A stretch of 64,000 nt of DNA, from contig OZ025220.1 of NCBI GenBank assembly GCA_964019055.1, positions 7,118,620-7,182,619 of the forward strand, given 5' to 3'. Under the pieces are notes generated by a model. It was given only the letters and a program-made list of their open reading frames with translations, was not told the DNA's origin and made no database searches. The stretch's first letter is position 1. Each line of letters opens with the position of its first letter. Positions 21,301 through 30,400 of this stretch are shown here, one piece after another. The translations under genes and the position numbers were made by a program. This DNA comes from Anthopleura xanthogrammica (taxonomy: Eukaryota > Cnidaria > Anthozoa > Actiniaria > Actiniidae).

Positions 21301-24300
21301 CTTTTTAAAACAGATACACTTTGTGTAAGGAATCTTATGGTTTCCCAGATTTGCGCGAGCGTGCACATTCACCTGCGCGCAAGAGAGCATAAATAAGAGA
21401 GGGAAAATTCTTAATACCGCGCACGCCATGTGAATTCCGGTTGGGCTAGTTTTTGCATCCAAAGTCATTTGGTTTTTAATTTTTTGATGGCGTGGACGTG
21501 TGCGAGCGCGCACGCTCAAAAATAACATACTTTTCGTCGATTTTTCTCACTTTTTTCGACAAAATGTATTAGATAAAGCAAAAACATCAGGATTGGCGAA
21601 ATTTATGTTTTCCCAAAAAATCTTTACATGCTTACGCTACTTCCAGGTTTGGATGAAGCACACAATTTTTTGACGCACAAGAGTAGGGTATGGCGCAATT
21701 TGACTGCACGCGGATGCTCTCTTGGGGCGCGTTATATCGTTACTGTTATTATTCTATTTGTATATTACTTACAAGACTTGCTCCTAGTCGACCTCTATGA
21801 GGCTCACAGAGTCACGAGCGAAACAAATGAAAAGGAAAAAAAAACATAGCGAACGTCAAAATCACTTGTTCCTCTTGCAGGATTTTCATTTGCGTTTCGC
21901 GCCAAAAATGGCGTGTATTTCTGTAACGTGCGCTAAATTTGTTGAACTTGATTAAGAGGGCGGGCATAATTAAGGGGCCCGTTTTGGGGTCGCTAAAATT
22001 GGAACGAAACAAGTTGACAAAGTCCTTTGTCCAACGCTTTTGATCCTGGTCCAGGTTGGCTGCCTGTGCTTTATTCCGCGCGCGTTAACTTGTAAGGACG
22101 GAGACGAAGGACTTTGCGAAAGTCTAATTACTTGCTTACTTGTACATTTTGTTATCAGTTTGTCCACAGGGTACTTACGGCAATAACTGTACATCCAAAT
22201 GTAGCTGTAGATCCATAAGTACACTTGAATGTAACCACAAGACAGGAGCGTGTACCTGCAATGATGGATATATTGGTCAGCGGTGTGAAACAAGTAAGTG
22301 AGCATGCGTAATGCATGCATATGCCTTTAAAAATAGCGTCGTTTGGTATTTGGCCTTCTAAGGTATTTATCAATCTACATTAGCAAAGCTGACTCACAGA
22401 TATCGTATAAAAGTTAAAATTAGCATTTTAGGCCTACGGAGGAAGGAAAACCGGAGATTCGGGAGAAAGACCCCAGAATCAAGGAAAAGACCTGACAAAC
22501 TCTTTACACATGTGATGTAGAGCCCACAAATCAAACTCGAGACTTAGGTGTGAGAGGTATGTGATCTATACTTCCGCCACACCACCCGTACTTAGGTGTG
22601 AGAGGCTTGTGGACTATACTACCGCCACACCACCAGTACTGAGGGGTGAGAGGCATGTGCACTATACTACCGCCACACCACTCGTAATTAGGTGATAGAG
22701 ACATGTGCCCTATACTACCGCCACACCACCCGTACTTAGGTGTGAGAGGCATGTGTACTATACTACCGCCACACCACCCGTACTTAGGTGTGAGAGACAT
22801 GTGTACTATACTACCGCCACACCACCCGTACTTAGGTGTGAGAGACATGTGCATTATACTACCGCCACACCTCCCGTACTTAGGTGTGAGAGACATGTGC
22901 CCTATACTACCCCCACACCACCCGTACTTAGGTGAGAGAGGCATGTGTACTATACTACCCCCACACCACCCGTACTTATGTGTGAGAGACATGTGCATTA
23001 TACTACCGCCTCACCTCCCGTACTTAGGTGTGAGAGACATGTGCCCTATACTACCCCCACACCACCCGTACTTAGGTGTGAGAGAAATGTGCCCTATACT
23101 ACCGCTAAACCAACCGTACTTAAGTGTGAGAGGCTGGTGCCCTATACTACCGCCACACCTTTGATTCCCGTTTTGGTAAGAATTACTAAAAACTATTCCA
23201 TTCTTATTTTTGTTCGTATTTCAGAATGTCCTGGTGGTACATTTGGATTCAAATGCAAAGAAAAATGCCAATGCAGAAAAGACACCATGCTTAGTGTATG
23301 TGATCACGTGGCGGGCACGTGTTATTGTAAACCTGGCCTAAATGGTACCTTCTGCAATGAAAGTAAGTTTTCATGTTTCCACGAACTAGGGCTACCTGAA
23401 CTGAGCTTTACTCTTCCTACTTTAAGCCAATCAATCAGAAAGCGACTTATATCGTAACGCTCTTTCAAATATACGGCTTATGATGAGTTACACTGATTGA
23501 GATTCTGTGGTCTTGGCAGGAAGGCGCCCGTTTTCTTGCAGCTGTGCTACTCCCCTATATCCCTGTCAGTTCTAGCTCACACCTTCGTAAACTATTTCTT
23601 ATATTCAAATCATTATTTTCCCAGCATGCACTGTTGATACATACGGGCAAGGTTGTTCACAGATCTGTAAGTGCACGAATAACGCCACATGTGACGTAGT
23701 AGATGGCAACTGCACGTGTTTACCAGGATTTGTCGGGAAATACTGCGAAAAACGTAAGTAAAATGTACGATTTCCTCATCACTGTCATATTGGTGGTATC
23801 TAGCAAAAGATTTCTCGACCATCGGCTTTTTCATTTTTATTCCCCAGACAGCAAAAACCATTGTCTGTTTCGAACGTTTGAAAAGCCTCAAAGCGGGTGC
23901 CATGATACCCAAAGGATTTAAAACCTATTCTTTCAACCAATATTGCCGCCGCGTGACAAAAGCGAATTCGCCTCCTTTGTTAGTACCACCAACATGGCTG
24001 CCATGTCTTTGTCTTTTTAAAGTTAAAACTTTGTTGAGAATGCTTGCAAACCATCAAAAGAAGAATAGCAATCTCTTGCCGATTACAGGAGTCAAGCTTG
24101 CTATTGTATGAAATACTCCAGTTTCGCATTTAATGCATACCGTTAGTTTTGATGACCACAAACATTTGTACATTTTTAGACTTTTTTATAAGTTAGCTGT
24201 TCACACATATTACACATTTAATGTGTTCGCATACTTCTATGCACGGGCTTTTTGTTGCCAAACGAGCTTTTACACTCCTTGTTTAATAACCCCAGACAGC

Positions 24301-25400
24301 TTCATATCCAAAAGTGTCGGTTTAACGTACAAACGTCTCGTGTGCATAGAAGTATGCAAATACATTAAATGTAGTCATAATTTTGCGCGTCGCGCTGTAA
24401 CCGCGGCTAAAAATGGACAAGTGAGTCTGCAGTCAAGAAACACAGCGGTATTTACCGAACGAGTAAAGGGACTATTATATATTTGACTTTTACAGTTCTT
24501 CCAACTGAACCAACTGCTAATGATCATGAAGATCAATTTGGTGAGCAGGACAGCTCGGTTCTTCCAGGTTTTATTGCTGGTGCAAGTCTTGTTTTTCTTA
24601 TCATCTTTATATCCATTACCGTTGCTATTGGTTACTGTATTTATCGAAAAAGACAAAATCTGCGCATGCTCAGACAAACCCTCGAACCCACTTATGAAAT
24701 TCCTGATGCTGTGAGCTCAATGGTGCTTCACACTACCACCAAAAATGAAGGTGACAAAAATGTTCCCTTGGAGACGAACTATATGGGTCTTGACAACCGT
24801 GTCAGGGTTGGAGATGAGCGTACATACCAGTCTCTTCATAAGGAAAGCAGTTACCATGGATACGAATCCCCGAACGGTGAATCTGTTAGCACTCATGTTT
24901 ATCAGTCACTCGATAGAAAACCCGACCCAACTTATCAGAGCCTCGCGAAAACTGGTCAGCAGCAACCGCCTGAAGGGAACGAAGAGAAGGAAAATACGGT
25001 TGCCATGGAGACACACTATATGGGCCTTGGTAACCGCGTCAACGATGTTTATCAGTCTTTGAATGGAAAATCTGTTGGTAAAGATGAAAAAATACTAAGA
25101 GACGATCTTAAACCACGAAGCCATGATAGAGGTTGTCATAGCGACAACCAACGTAACCATGGCGACTACCAACCGCTCAGCAAGCTCAATAAGGACAACG
25201 ATTATCAGAGTTTGGATGCTAAGAAACAACTCTCTTCGGCAAATGGATCTGAATCGCCGGTATATGATAATACGCCTCAAGACATATATGATGAAGATGG
25301 GTTGTGTAATGGTATGGGCCATGATTATGAAGCGGATAGGGAAGGAACGAATGAGGATGAAGCAGTGGATACGCCTTCCTACGAGATTTTACCTCCCTAA
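12247..25400 (+). CDS. Gene 2: EMI-EGF receptor gene with alternative secreted (mucin-GCF) and membrane (ITAM) 3' ends
   Basis: Shared 5' exons: 12247-12368 (signal peptide), 14111-14209 and 15228-15331 (EMI), 16498-16590 (EGF1). The secreted set adds 16971-18409 and 18728-18871 (stop), total 2001 nt, 666 aa. The membrane set adds 22159-22293, 23225-23362, 23625-23753 and 24496-25400, total 1725 nt, 574 aa. All joins are phase-consistent: the EGF1 donor is phase 1, and the mucin exon and the EGF exon at 22159 both accept phase 1. The gene has lost most of the EGF chain of gene 1. A single gene with two 3' ends is an inference; two adjacent genes sharing ancestry is the alternative. Confidence 0.75.
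12663..13294. mobile_element. TTAA-flanked 632-bp inverted-repeat element, intron 1 of gene 2
   Basis: The left end GGTGACTGGCTACTTTTG and the right end CAAAAGTAGGCAGTCACC are 18-bp inverted repeats with one mismatch, flanked by TTAA (12659-12662 and 13295-13298). No transposase is seen. The same insertion sits in genes 3 (27819-28448), 4 (42953-43580) and 5 (55846-56477), so it predates the tandem duplications. Confidence 0.75.
13526..14010. repeat. Inverted/direct repeat cluster in intron 1 of gene 2
   Basis: Three copies of a unit of about 75 bp (CAAAGATTGTAC, then GAACATCTTTAGAATTTG, then AAAAGATGC): plus orientation at 13555-13630, minus at 13706-13780, plus at 13945-14010. The first pair could form a long hairpin. 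Gene 3 has the same set (28709-29164), gene 5 has it at 56730-57195, and gene 4 and gene 1 have only the first arm. Confidence 0.6.
14111..15331 (+). CDS. Gene 2 EMI exons (14111-14209 and 15228-15331)
   Basis: The first exon (99 nt, acceptor GACTTAG, phase 2) reads [20 protein letters not shown], then [14 protein letters not shown]. The second (104 nt, acceptor GTCCATAG) reads [20 protein letters not shown], then [15 protein letters not shown], and ends in phase 1 at AAAG|GTAAAT. Joined to the signal exon they give a complete EMI domain. The second exon is the first unit of the 99-bp amplification that follows. Confidence 0.8.
14210..15227 (+). other. Gene 2 intron 2, no gene seen
   Basis: It contains a foldback element at 14895-15028. 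The rest shows no recognisable coding or RNA feature. Confidence 0.5.
14895..15028. mobile_element. Foldback MITE with TAGACCCCTTGCAGCACGTC ends
   Basis: Arms of about 50 bp (TAGACCCCTTGCAGCACGTC..., and its complement ...GACGTGCTGCAAGGGGTCTA) enclose a short spacer. The ends include TA, as in Tc1/mariner-type target duplication. An identical copy lies at 30049-30182. Diverged relatives occur at 19714-19847, 34688-34821, 47721-47854 and 62547-62685. Confidence 0.7.
15262..16455 (+). repeat. 99-bp tandem array of EMI exon end plus splice donor, gene 2 (12 copies)
   Basis: Twelve copies of GATCAGTGTACCAAA (one GATCGGTG) recur at exactly 99-bp intervals from 15316 to 16405. Each unit encodes [20 protein letters not shown] in the EMI frame, then a GTAAATAACC donor, then about 35 bp of intron. 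Copy number is 12 in genes 2 and 3, 4 in gene 5 and about 1-1.5 in genes 4 and 1. Because 99 is a multiple of 3, the reverse strand is open for 392 codons, but that ORF is a by-product. Confidence 0.9.
16498..16590 (+). CDS. Gene 2 EGF1 exon
   Basis: A 93-nt phase-1 exon with acceptor GTTTTCAG and donor AGAC|GTATGT. It encodes [20 protein letters not shown], then [11 protein letters not shown]: one EGF repeat directly after EMI, as in MEGF10 and Draper. The last base changed from G (gene 1) to C, so the junction residue changes, but the phase does not. Confidence 0.8.
16662..16868 (+). pseudogene. Degenerate EGF2 exon of gene 2 (stop TAA at 16808-16810)
   Basis: Homologous to gene 1 exon 1986-2232, with an intact acceptor. 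One cysteine is lost (SLCQNNAKC became FLYENNAKC), TAT became TAA after CDQGY, and the second repeat is deleted soon after GAGCG. If included, it would end a short secreted SP-EMI-EGF protein. More likely it is skipped. The same stop is shared by genes 3 (31962-31964), 4 (44839-44841) and 5. Confidence 0.75.
16971..18409 (+). CDS. Gene 2 mucin-like exon plus first half of GCF domain
   Basis: The acceptor TTTTTCAAACAG precedes CCACCACGACC; the exon is phase 1 in, phase 0 out, 1439 nt. The frame that fits the splice phase reads [20 protein letters not shown] and continues as about 433 residues of 4-residue units (T/S)T(K/Q)P: TTKP-rich first, STKP/STQP-rich later. This is a mucin-like, probably heavily O-glycosylated, proline-rich rod. 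It then runs into [20 protein letters not shown], then [20 protein letters not shown], then MLKGYK at an AAG|GTATTT donor. The other two + frames and the minus frames are also open because the unit is 12 bp, but they have no matching splice context. Confidence 0.75.
18728..18871 (+). CDS. Gene 2 second half of GCF domain with stop codon
   Basis: A 144-nt exon after GATATTGTTGCAG, phase 0. It encodes [20 protein letters not shown], then [20 protein letters not shown], then NFVYQLP-stop. Joined to the previous exon it makes a domain of about 93 residues with four cysteines (GCF, NAC, GEC, KAC). I recall this domain from many cnidarian extracellular proteins but give it no formal family name; WSC/apple-like folds are possible. 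No TM or GPI signal follows, so this form should be secreted. Confidence 0.75.
   Translation: MFGIQFYGECWSGNITVAHYDKYGPASPKACWQGVGGPDVNFVYQLP
18872..19267 (+). other. 3' flank of the secreted set of gene 2
   Basis: Presumed 3' UTR and intron. No coding feature and no clear AATAAA is found before the minisatellite. CCACGATATGACGTCA and AAAATGGCACCAACGCTCCC blocks are conserved in genes 3-5. Confidence 0.4.
19268..19672. repeat. 45-bp minisatellite with GGGTACGTACCC palindrome, gene 2
   Basis: About nine units of CGTACCCCTAAGGCCGGGTA + CGTACCCACCCGTCGGAACA + ATAGC. Many units contain the 12-bp perfect palindrome GGGTACGTACCC. The 15-codon period keeps frames open on both strands without evidence of coding. 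Confidence 0.85.
19714..19847. mobile_element. Diverged foldback MITE after the 45-bp array
   Basis: Arms GCAGCTCAATTTGTAGGATA and the facing AAATTGAGCTGCATTCCGAA, ending TGCTGCAAGGGGTCTATA, match the element at 14895-15028. The left terminus is eroded by the adjoining minisatellite. Confidence 0.55.
19848..22158 (+). other. Long intron or intergenic stretch between secreted and membrane exon sets, gene 2
   Basis: No coding exon is recognised. CTTGGCCCGTAATGAA (about 19918) and TTCACGGGCCAAG (about 20006) form an inverted repeat also present at about 63080-63180. A TATA-like box and a strong splice donor lie at 20226-20561 (separate entry). GC-rich CGCGAGCGTGC / GAGCGCGCACGCTC blocks at 21350-21510 may be another foldback. 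Confidence 0.4.
20226..20561 (+). promoter_or_regulatory. Candidate internal promoter and non-coding exon ahead of the membrane exon set
   Basis: TATATAAAAA at 20226-20235 is followed about 330 bp later by CTGAG|GTAAGT at 20561/20562. A short ORF between them (ATG at 20424) starts [20 protein letters not shown] and stops before the donor. If used as a promoter, the EGF-TM exons could be expressed apart from the EMI exons. The evidence is positional and weak. Equivalents lie in genes 3 and 4. Confidence 0.2.
22159..22293 (+). CDS. Gene 2 EGF exon a (membrane set)
   Basis: 135 nt, phase 1 in and out, acceptor GTTATCAG, donor ACAA|GTAAGT. One EGF repeat, [20 protein letters not shown] and on to [15 protein letters not shown]. 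Orthologous to gene 1 exon 5504-5638. Confidence 0.8.
22294..23224 (+). other. Gene 2 intron with 48-bp minisatellite
   Basis: Apart from the tandem array at 22540-23158, no feature is recognised. Confidence 0.5.
22540..23158. repeat. 48-bp minisatellite in gene 2 intron (about 13 units)
   Basis: Unit ACTTAGGTGTGAGAGACATG + TGCACTATACTACCGCCACA + CCACCCGT. The 16-codon period opens long frames on both strands. Gene 3 has 144 bp (three units) more and gene 4 has the same number as gene 2. Confidence 0.85.
23225..23753 (+). CDS. Gene 2 EGF exons b and c (23225-23362 and 23625-23753)
   Basis: Exon b (138 nt, phase 1) reads [20 protein letters not shown] and on to [14 protein letters not shown]; it has no exact match among the gene 1 exons. 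Exon c (129 nt) reads [20 protein letters not shown] and on to [12 protein letters not shown] and matches gene 1 exons 7223 and 7491. Each is one EGF repeat. Donors GAAA|GTAAGT and AAAC|GTAAGT keep phase 1 into the TM exon. Confidence 0.8.
23754..24495 (+). other. Gene 2 last intron with a 159-bp inverted-repeat element
   Basis: No exon is seen. The element at 24214-24372 is described separately; the rest is unremarkable. Confidence 0.5.
24214..24372. mobile_element. Short TIR element in last intron of gene 2
   Basis: 31-bp near-perfect inverted ends (ACATTTAATG, then GCATACTTCTATGCAC, and its complement) enclose 97 bp. Copies at the same position occur in genes 3 (39332-39490) and 4 (52221-52379). 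Absent from gene 1. Confidence 0.65.
24496..25400 (+). CDS. Gene 2 transmembrane and poly-ITAM exon
   Basis: Acceptor GACTTTTACAG, phase 1, 905 nt including the stop. Encodes juxtamembrane [20 protein letters not shown], a helix ([20 protein letters not shown]), IYRKRQN and a tail ending SYEILPP. All nine YxxL/I motifs of gene 1 are kept with the same spacing. Pairs: YMGL-x11-YQSL, YQSL-x7-YQSL, YMGL-x7-YQSL and YQPL-x8-YQSL. PVYDN and DIYDED add possible SH2 sites. The tail sequence GNEEKEN...DEKILRD distinguishes it from genes 3 and 4. Confidence 0.85.
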
Positions 25401-25636
25401 AATCGTTATAATAAACCTTAGTCTCTGGATTTCTTGTTTCACCAAACTCAATTTTGACAATGACGAATCCCGACAAACCCAAATTTACGGATCGGCTGAT
25501 CATCTACCAGTTGATCTTCGAAAAAATGTTAACCAATCAGAATCGAGAAAATGTGCAAAACTGAGGTGTCATCCTTAGTAGCCTGACGACTCGGGAAACC
25601 ATTATTTCTTTATTTTATTTCCCCACTCAATGAAGA

Positions 25637-25683
<47 letters not shown>

Positions 25684-26360
25684 TACTTTATTATAGTCCT
25701 TTACACAAGTTTCAAAGTGCTTTACAAAATATCATAGTAAATGTATATAAAATATCACAAACTCTTCCTGAAAATCTAGATTTATTTCAGATATAAACTT
25801 TTATAAGTCAATTTTTGCATGCTTCCTAACACCTTTTTTTTTGTAGTGACGTCATTTCTATGTTACTATTTCTGATCAGCTTGAATTTTCGGAATACGAA
25901 GAAAGGACGGAAATAACAAACTGATACGTTACAGAAGCAAACCGTGCGTGTACTTTGTTTAAGGCATACGGATTCAAGACGGATTTTAATTGATTGGGCG
26001 GACATGAGAAAATGTGTGACAGTGCTACACTTTATTTGGCCGATTCAGGTTTTTCCGAATCGGTCTTGAAACTACGCGTACGATATGCTTCCTACTGGAT
26101 CGAACTGGACCAATGAATTGGGCCTACAAATCGCAATCCAGCTTTACATTGACCTCGATATGCTGCTCAATGTCAGAATTCGGCTTTTTCACTTTCAGCA
26201 CATCTTTTTCAGTTTACTTGCATGTCGTCTGTTCTAATACTAATAAAATGAAGTCCTTTTGGAACGGTTCTCCGTTTCTAAAAAAGTAGAAAATTAAAAA
26301 TTATTTGAAATTATTACAAATTATTTTTGTGTAATCTCCGTTGATGAGCTTGGGAGGACC
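25401..26360. other. Gene 2 3' flank with (AAT)n and LINE-like tail
   Basis: AATAAA lies at 25410-25415. From 25637 an (ATA)n tract runs into TACTTTATTATAGTCCTTTA and GTGCTTTACAAAATATC, a LINE-like 3' end that gene 1 lacks at this spot, so it was inserted after gene 1 and the ancestor of genes 2-4 split. No gene is seen at 25860-26360. Confidence 0.5.
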
Positions 26361-26368
26361 CAGAGAGA

Positions 26369-26455
26369 AACAAACAAACAAACAAAAAAAAACAAAAAAA
26401 AAAACAAACAAACAAACAGACAAACAACCAAACAAACAAACAAACAAACAAACAC

Positions 26456-26490
<35 letters not shown>

Positions 26491-26616
26491 AACAAACAAA
26501 CAAACAAACAAACAGACAAACAAACAAACAAACAAAAAAAAACAAAAAAAAAAAAAACAAACAAACAAACAAACAAACAGACAAACAACCAAACAAACAA
26601 ACAAACAAACAAACAC

Positions 26617-26671
<55 letters not shown>

Positions 26672-26806
26672 AACAAACAAACAAACAGACAAACAAACAA
26701 ACAAACAAACAAACAAACAAACAAACAAAACAAACAAACAAAACAAACAAACAAACAAAACAAAACAAAACAAAACAAACAAAACAAACACAAACAAAAA
26801 CAAAAA
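26369..26806. repeat. (CAAA)n/(CAGA)n compound microsatellite upstream of gene 3
   Basis: Alternating CAAA, CAGA, CACA and poly-A tracts arranged as two similar halves. It opens long spurious frames on both strands. Equivalent arrays: 41497-41940 (gene 4) and 54388-54822 (gene 5). Confidence 0.9.
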
Positions 26807-26859
26807 ATGTAGAAACGTAGGAACAAAGAAACGAACCAACCAACAGTTTGTGTCACGCA

Positions 26860-27220
26860 TGCGCAGACTACAGGGAGAACTACCTGTAGTCATATCAAGT
26901 CTCCTACAGAAACAAGTCAACTAATAAGAGTGGATTATGGGAGATTACAGGCAAATCCGATTCCTGCTATTGTTACTCAGGTTACTATGGAAACTCGTAC
27001 AAAAGAGGTATGAACCTTAATACTTTTCTACTTTTTTATTTCCTTTCAAACATTATGAACACTGACTGCCCAAAAAATATATTTACCACCGGAAATCTTT
27101 GTAATCTTTCTTAGTCCTGTGTAATCCTTTCTTTTCTTTTCAGTTGTATTCACAGTGTCCTTCGCATTAAAGGGACTCATACTGGAGTTATTACTGCCTA
27201 TGAGACGAGACATATAAGTC
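26860..27220 (+). pseudogene. Relic EMI/EGF exon fragments upstream of gene 3
   Basis: Same relic as at 11700-12030: an EMI-like AACTACCTGTAGTCATATCA, an EGF1-like TGTTACTCAGGTTACTATGG with lost cysteines, and an EGF2-like start. No open coding path. Confidence 0.55.
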
Positions 27221-27406
27221 ATGTACATGTCAACTGTTGTCCTACATCAGACACGAACGTAGTTAATACTCGATAGTTTAAACTTCCTGCTCATTTTTCT
27301 GAAGGCAACACATTAGAGTCAATCGACACTGAAGTTTTTCAACATTCAAACTTAATAAACTTCATTCTTCGCTCTTTTTACTCGGCTGACAAACGAGGCT
27401 AGAAGA

Positions 27407-30400
27407 ATGATGCCTGGATTTGTTAAAGTCTTTGTCTTCAGCTGTCTTGTAGTTCTGTTAGCTCTTCTTGCTCAAAGCTCAGGGAACTTGGCAGGGAATG
27501 GAGCAAATGTCTGCTCGAAGATCGTAAGGTCAGTGTGAATATATTTTTGCCCTAGTTATAAATATGTTCATAGCCATGAGTAGACATGCAAATATATATA
27601 TTTGATAAAGCAGTTGATTTAGATAAGGTCATAGAATCAAAAAGTTTTGCTTAGTCCAAATAAAAGAAGCCACTCGTTGGGCTAACAAGAACAAAGCTAA
27701 AATTATAAATGATAAAAAGAAATACTGTTAAATAGACAAACTAAAAACGTTCGTATATGAGTGAATAGCAACCAGTGAGTTTTTTCCTTCTTTTTCTACT
27801 TCACTTAGGCGTATTTAAGGTGACTGGCTACTTTTGGAAAAAAATTTAACTTTTTTTAAACCACGATCTTTTAAAATGAAATTTAATGCTGATTCCGAAT
27901 ATGAAAAGAAAAATGGTGTGTCCCGCGCTCGTTTTCGAGATAATAAGCATTTTATGGATGCCTACGCGCGAGTTTTTGAAGCAAAAATTGCGTTACCGAA
28001 AGTGATCAGGAAAAAAAAATTGCAACTCATAAGATAATAGTTCTTTGCAGACTATATCATGCACAAATGCCAGCTAGTGAATTATTCTACAATACGACAT
28101 GGATATTTTTAAACAAAATACAAAGAAATACATCTATTTGTCATATTTCGCCCTTTCACTGCTCTCAAAAATCTCATAAAGTCAAACAAAAATTCCTACA
28201 AAAATCTATTTTTTTATGCGTTAGAAAAATTATTTTTTCTAAAAAAAATTGATATAACGTAGATTTTTAGAAGTTCTTTGAATTAAGTTTATAAAAAGTA
28301 TAGAGTCCCGTGCAAAATTTGAGGGTTTTGCGCTGTTGAAGTTCAAAACGTGTATGGTTCCTCAATAAAATTTCGTATTTTATTCAGCGGTTTTTGTGCG
28401 CGCGCTCATCGTGGGCTCAAATCGAGCGTTCAAAAGTAGGCAGTCACCTTAAAGGTGGAAACACTTATACATGGGATATGGTATAGTGATAGTTGCAGTT
28501 CAACACACAGATCTAAAGTGCTAGCAACACTATTCGTGTAGCTCCCCAACGTATAATAGTGCTTTATATTAAATCCATTGTGGAATTCCACCATGAAAAT
28601 TTCTTCACACATAAGATTTTATCAGAATTATGACTTTATTCTGAATCATTCGTATTAGACGTTTTTGCTCTATCACTATTTTCGACTTCGTGCGCTTTCA
28701 GAACAACAGTTGCATCAAAGATTGTACAATATTTGAACATCTTTAGAATTTGAACAAAAGATGCTTGTATTTCATTGTTGTGATTAACAACGAGTCGGGC
28801 CATACCAATGCACAACACTTACGTATGTTGAAATCATGACTTGACTACAACTATTGTTCAACAACAATGAAATACGAGCATCTTTTGTTCAAATTCTAAA
28901 GATGTTCAGAATTTCGTACAATCTTTGGTGCACCTATAGTTTTTTACTTAATTTGAGTATATAGTCAGTTCCTTTGTATGGAATCAATGTTACAACCCCT
29001 GATGATGGTTCAACAAACCGAAAACATTTGGACAATAGACCTTTTTGCTCAGTACCACTGTTTTCGACTTCGTGCACTCAAAAGACAATAAGTGAGATCA
29101 AAGATTGTACAGAATTTGAACATCTTTAGAATTTGCACAAAAGATGCTAGTATTTTATTGTATATCTTACCAGCCCTTTAGTAATTTTCTAGAATAAAAA
29201 CAATTCTAGCATTCCATATTATAGCATGAAGACTGTAATTTCTCATACTTTTTAATTGACTTAGCTTCAACCAAAAGTACCAACAGTCATATCAAGTCTC
29301 ATACAGATACCGAACATATGTTAAATGTGGATTTTGGAACTTGGGAAGATGCACTCGATACAGGTAACAGAACATCATTATGTGTTAATGAACATCGCCA
29401 GAAATTCCGAACGGACATGCGCAGTTAAAGTCATGATACTTAGAAAATTCAGGGCTCAAATATGGTGGGAAAAGTATTTGAGAAATTTCGATAAAGTAAA
29501 ATACTTTAATTTTAACTGGATAAATAAGCCAGCCCGAACCTCAAAAACAATAAAGTGTATTCGAACTTTCATTTGATTACAATTTCATTCCGTTGGTGAT
29601 AGTTTTCAGCTCGGTAATTACATTTTAATGTCAAAGACTAATAGTCGGTGATTACAGTGGATCATCATAAGAATATCTGAACCTGGTCTCACATCTTCGG
29701 CTCTCAGCTCTAAATAGTCAAATACTTTTTCCTTCCCGAACTTCCAATCGATTGAAGAAGTATGTCTTGAGCATTTCCCAAACTTTCAGAAGGAATATTT
29801 AAATTTTCGTCTGGGTTTTACGAGGGCTTCCATTTCTGCCTCCATCTTGAGATGTAACTTGTCTTTGGAGTACAAGATGAAGCGCATTTTCACACTGAAC
29901 TCTTCTAAAAGTTGTTTATTCCGTTTATTCAATCTTGTTTAAAATCTTGGGTAAAATATCAACTGTGGAAGTGCTATTTAATGCCAAATAAAACCCTTTT
30001 TCTTGTCGAGACGCCATTAATATCGCAACCGGAAAGGTAAACATTCAATAGACCCCTTGCAGCACGTCGGAATGCGGCTCAATTTGGAAGGCAAAACATT
30101 AGGTTCCAACTCTCAGGAGTTTGAAATTCTTTTGTTTTGCCCTCCAATTTGAGCTGCATTCCGACGTGCTGCAAGGGGTCTATTATCACATTCACAATAG
30201 CCAAATCACAATTGAATCTACACAATTGTTTGATTGACAGGGTAAAAATCATGAATAATAAGCTCCGCCCAAAATGGTTCGGAATTTCTGGTGATGATGT
30301 GCATTTGTTATGATAGCGTTGCAGTGAAATGCGGTACTTTGATTTATGAGGCTCATAGTTCTTTCTTCTTGACGTCCATAGGACTGCTTACAGGACTCAA

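Noticed and set aside
15262..23158. CRISPR-like regular spacing of the 99-, 45- and 48-bp arrays
   Set aside because: Units are contiguous with no unique spacers, and the host is eukaryotic.
22531..23164. ORFs over the 48-bp arrays (also near 37.5-38.3 and 50.5-51.2 kb)
   Set aside because: Intronic minisatellite between two EGF exons; 48 is a multiple of 3.
24133..24677. 117-aa + strand and 100-aa - strand ORFs in the last intron of gene 2 (and copies)
   Set aside because: The first spans a TIR element and the second is antisense to the TM exon. Neither has domain features.
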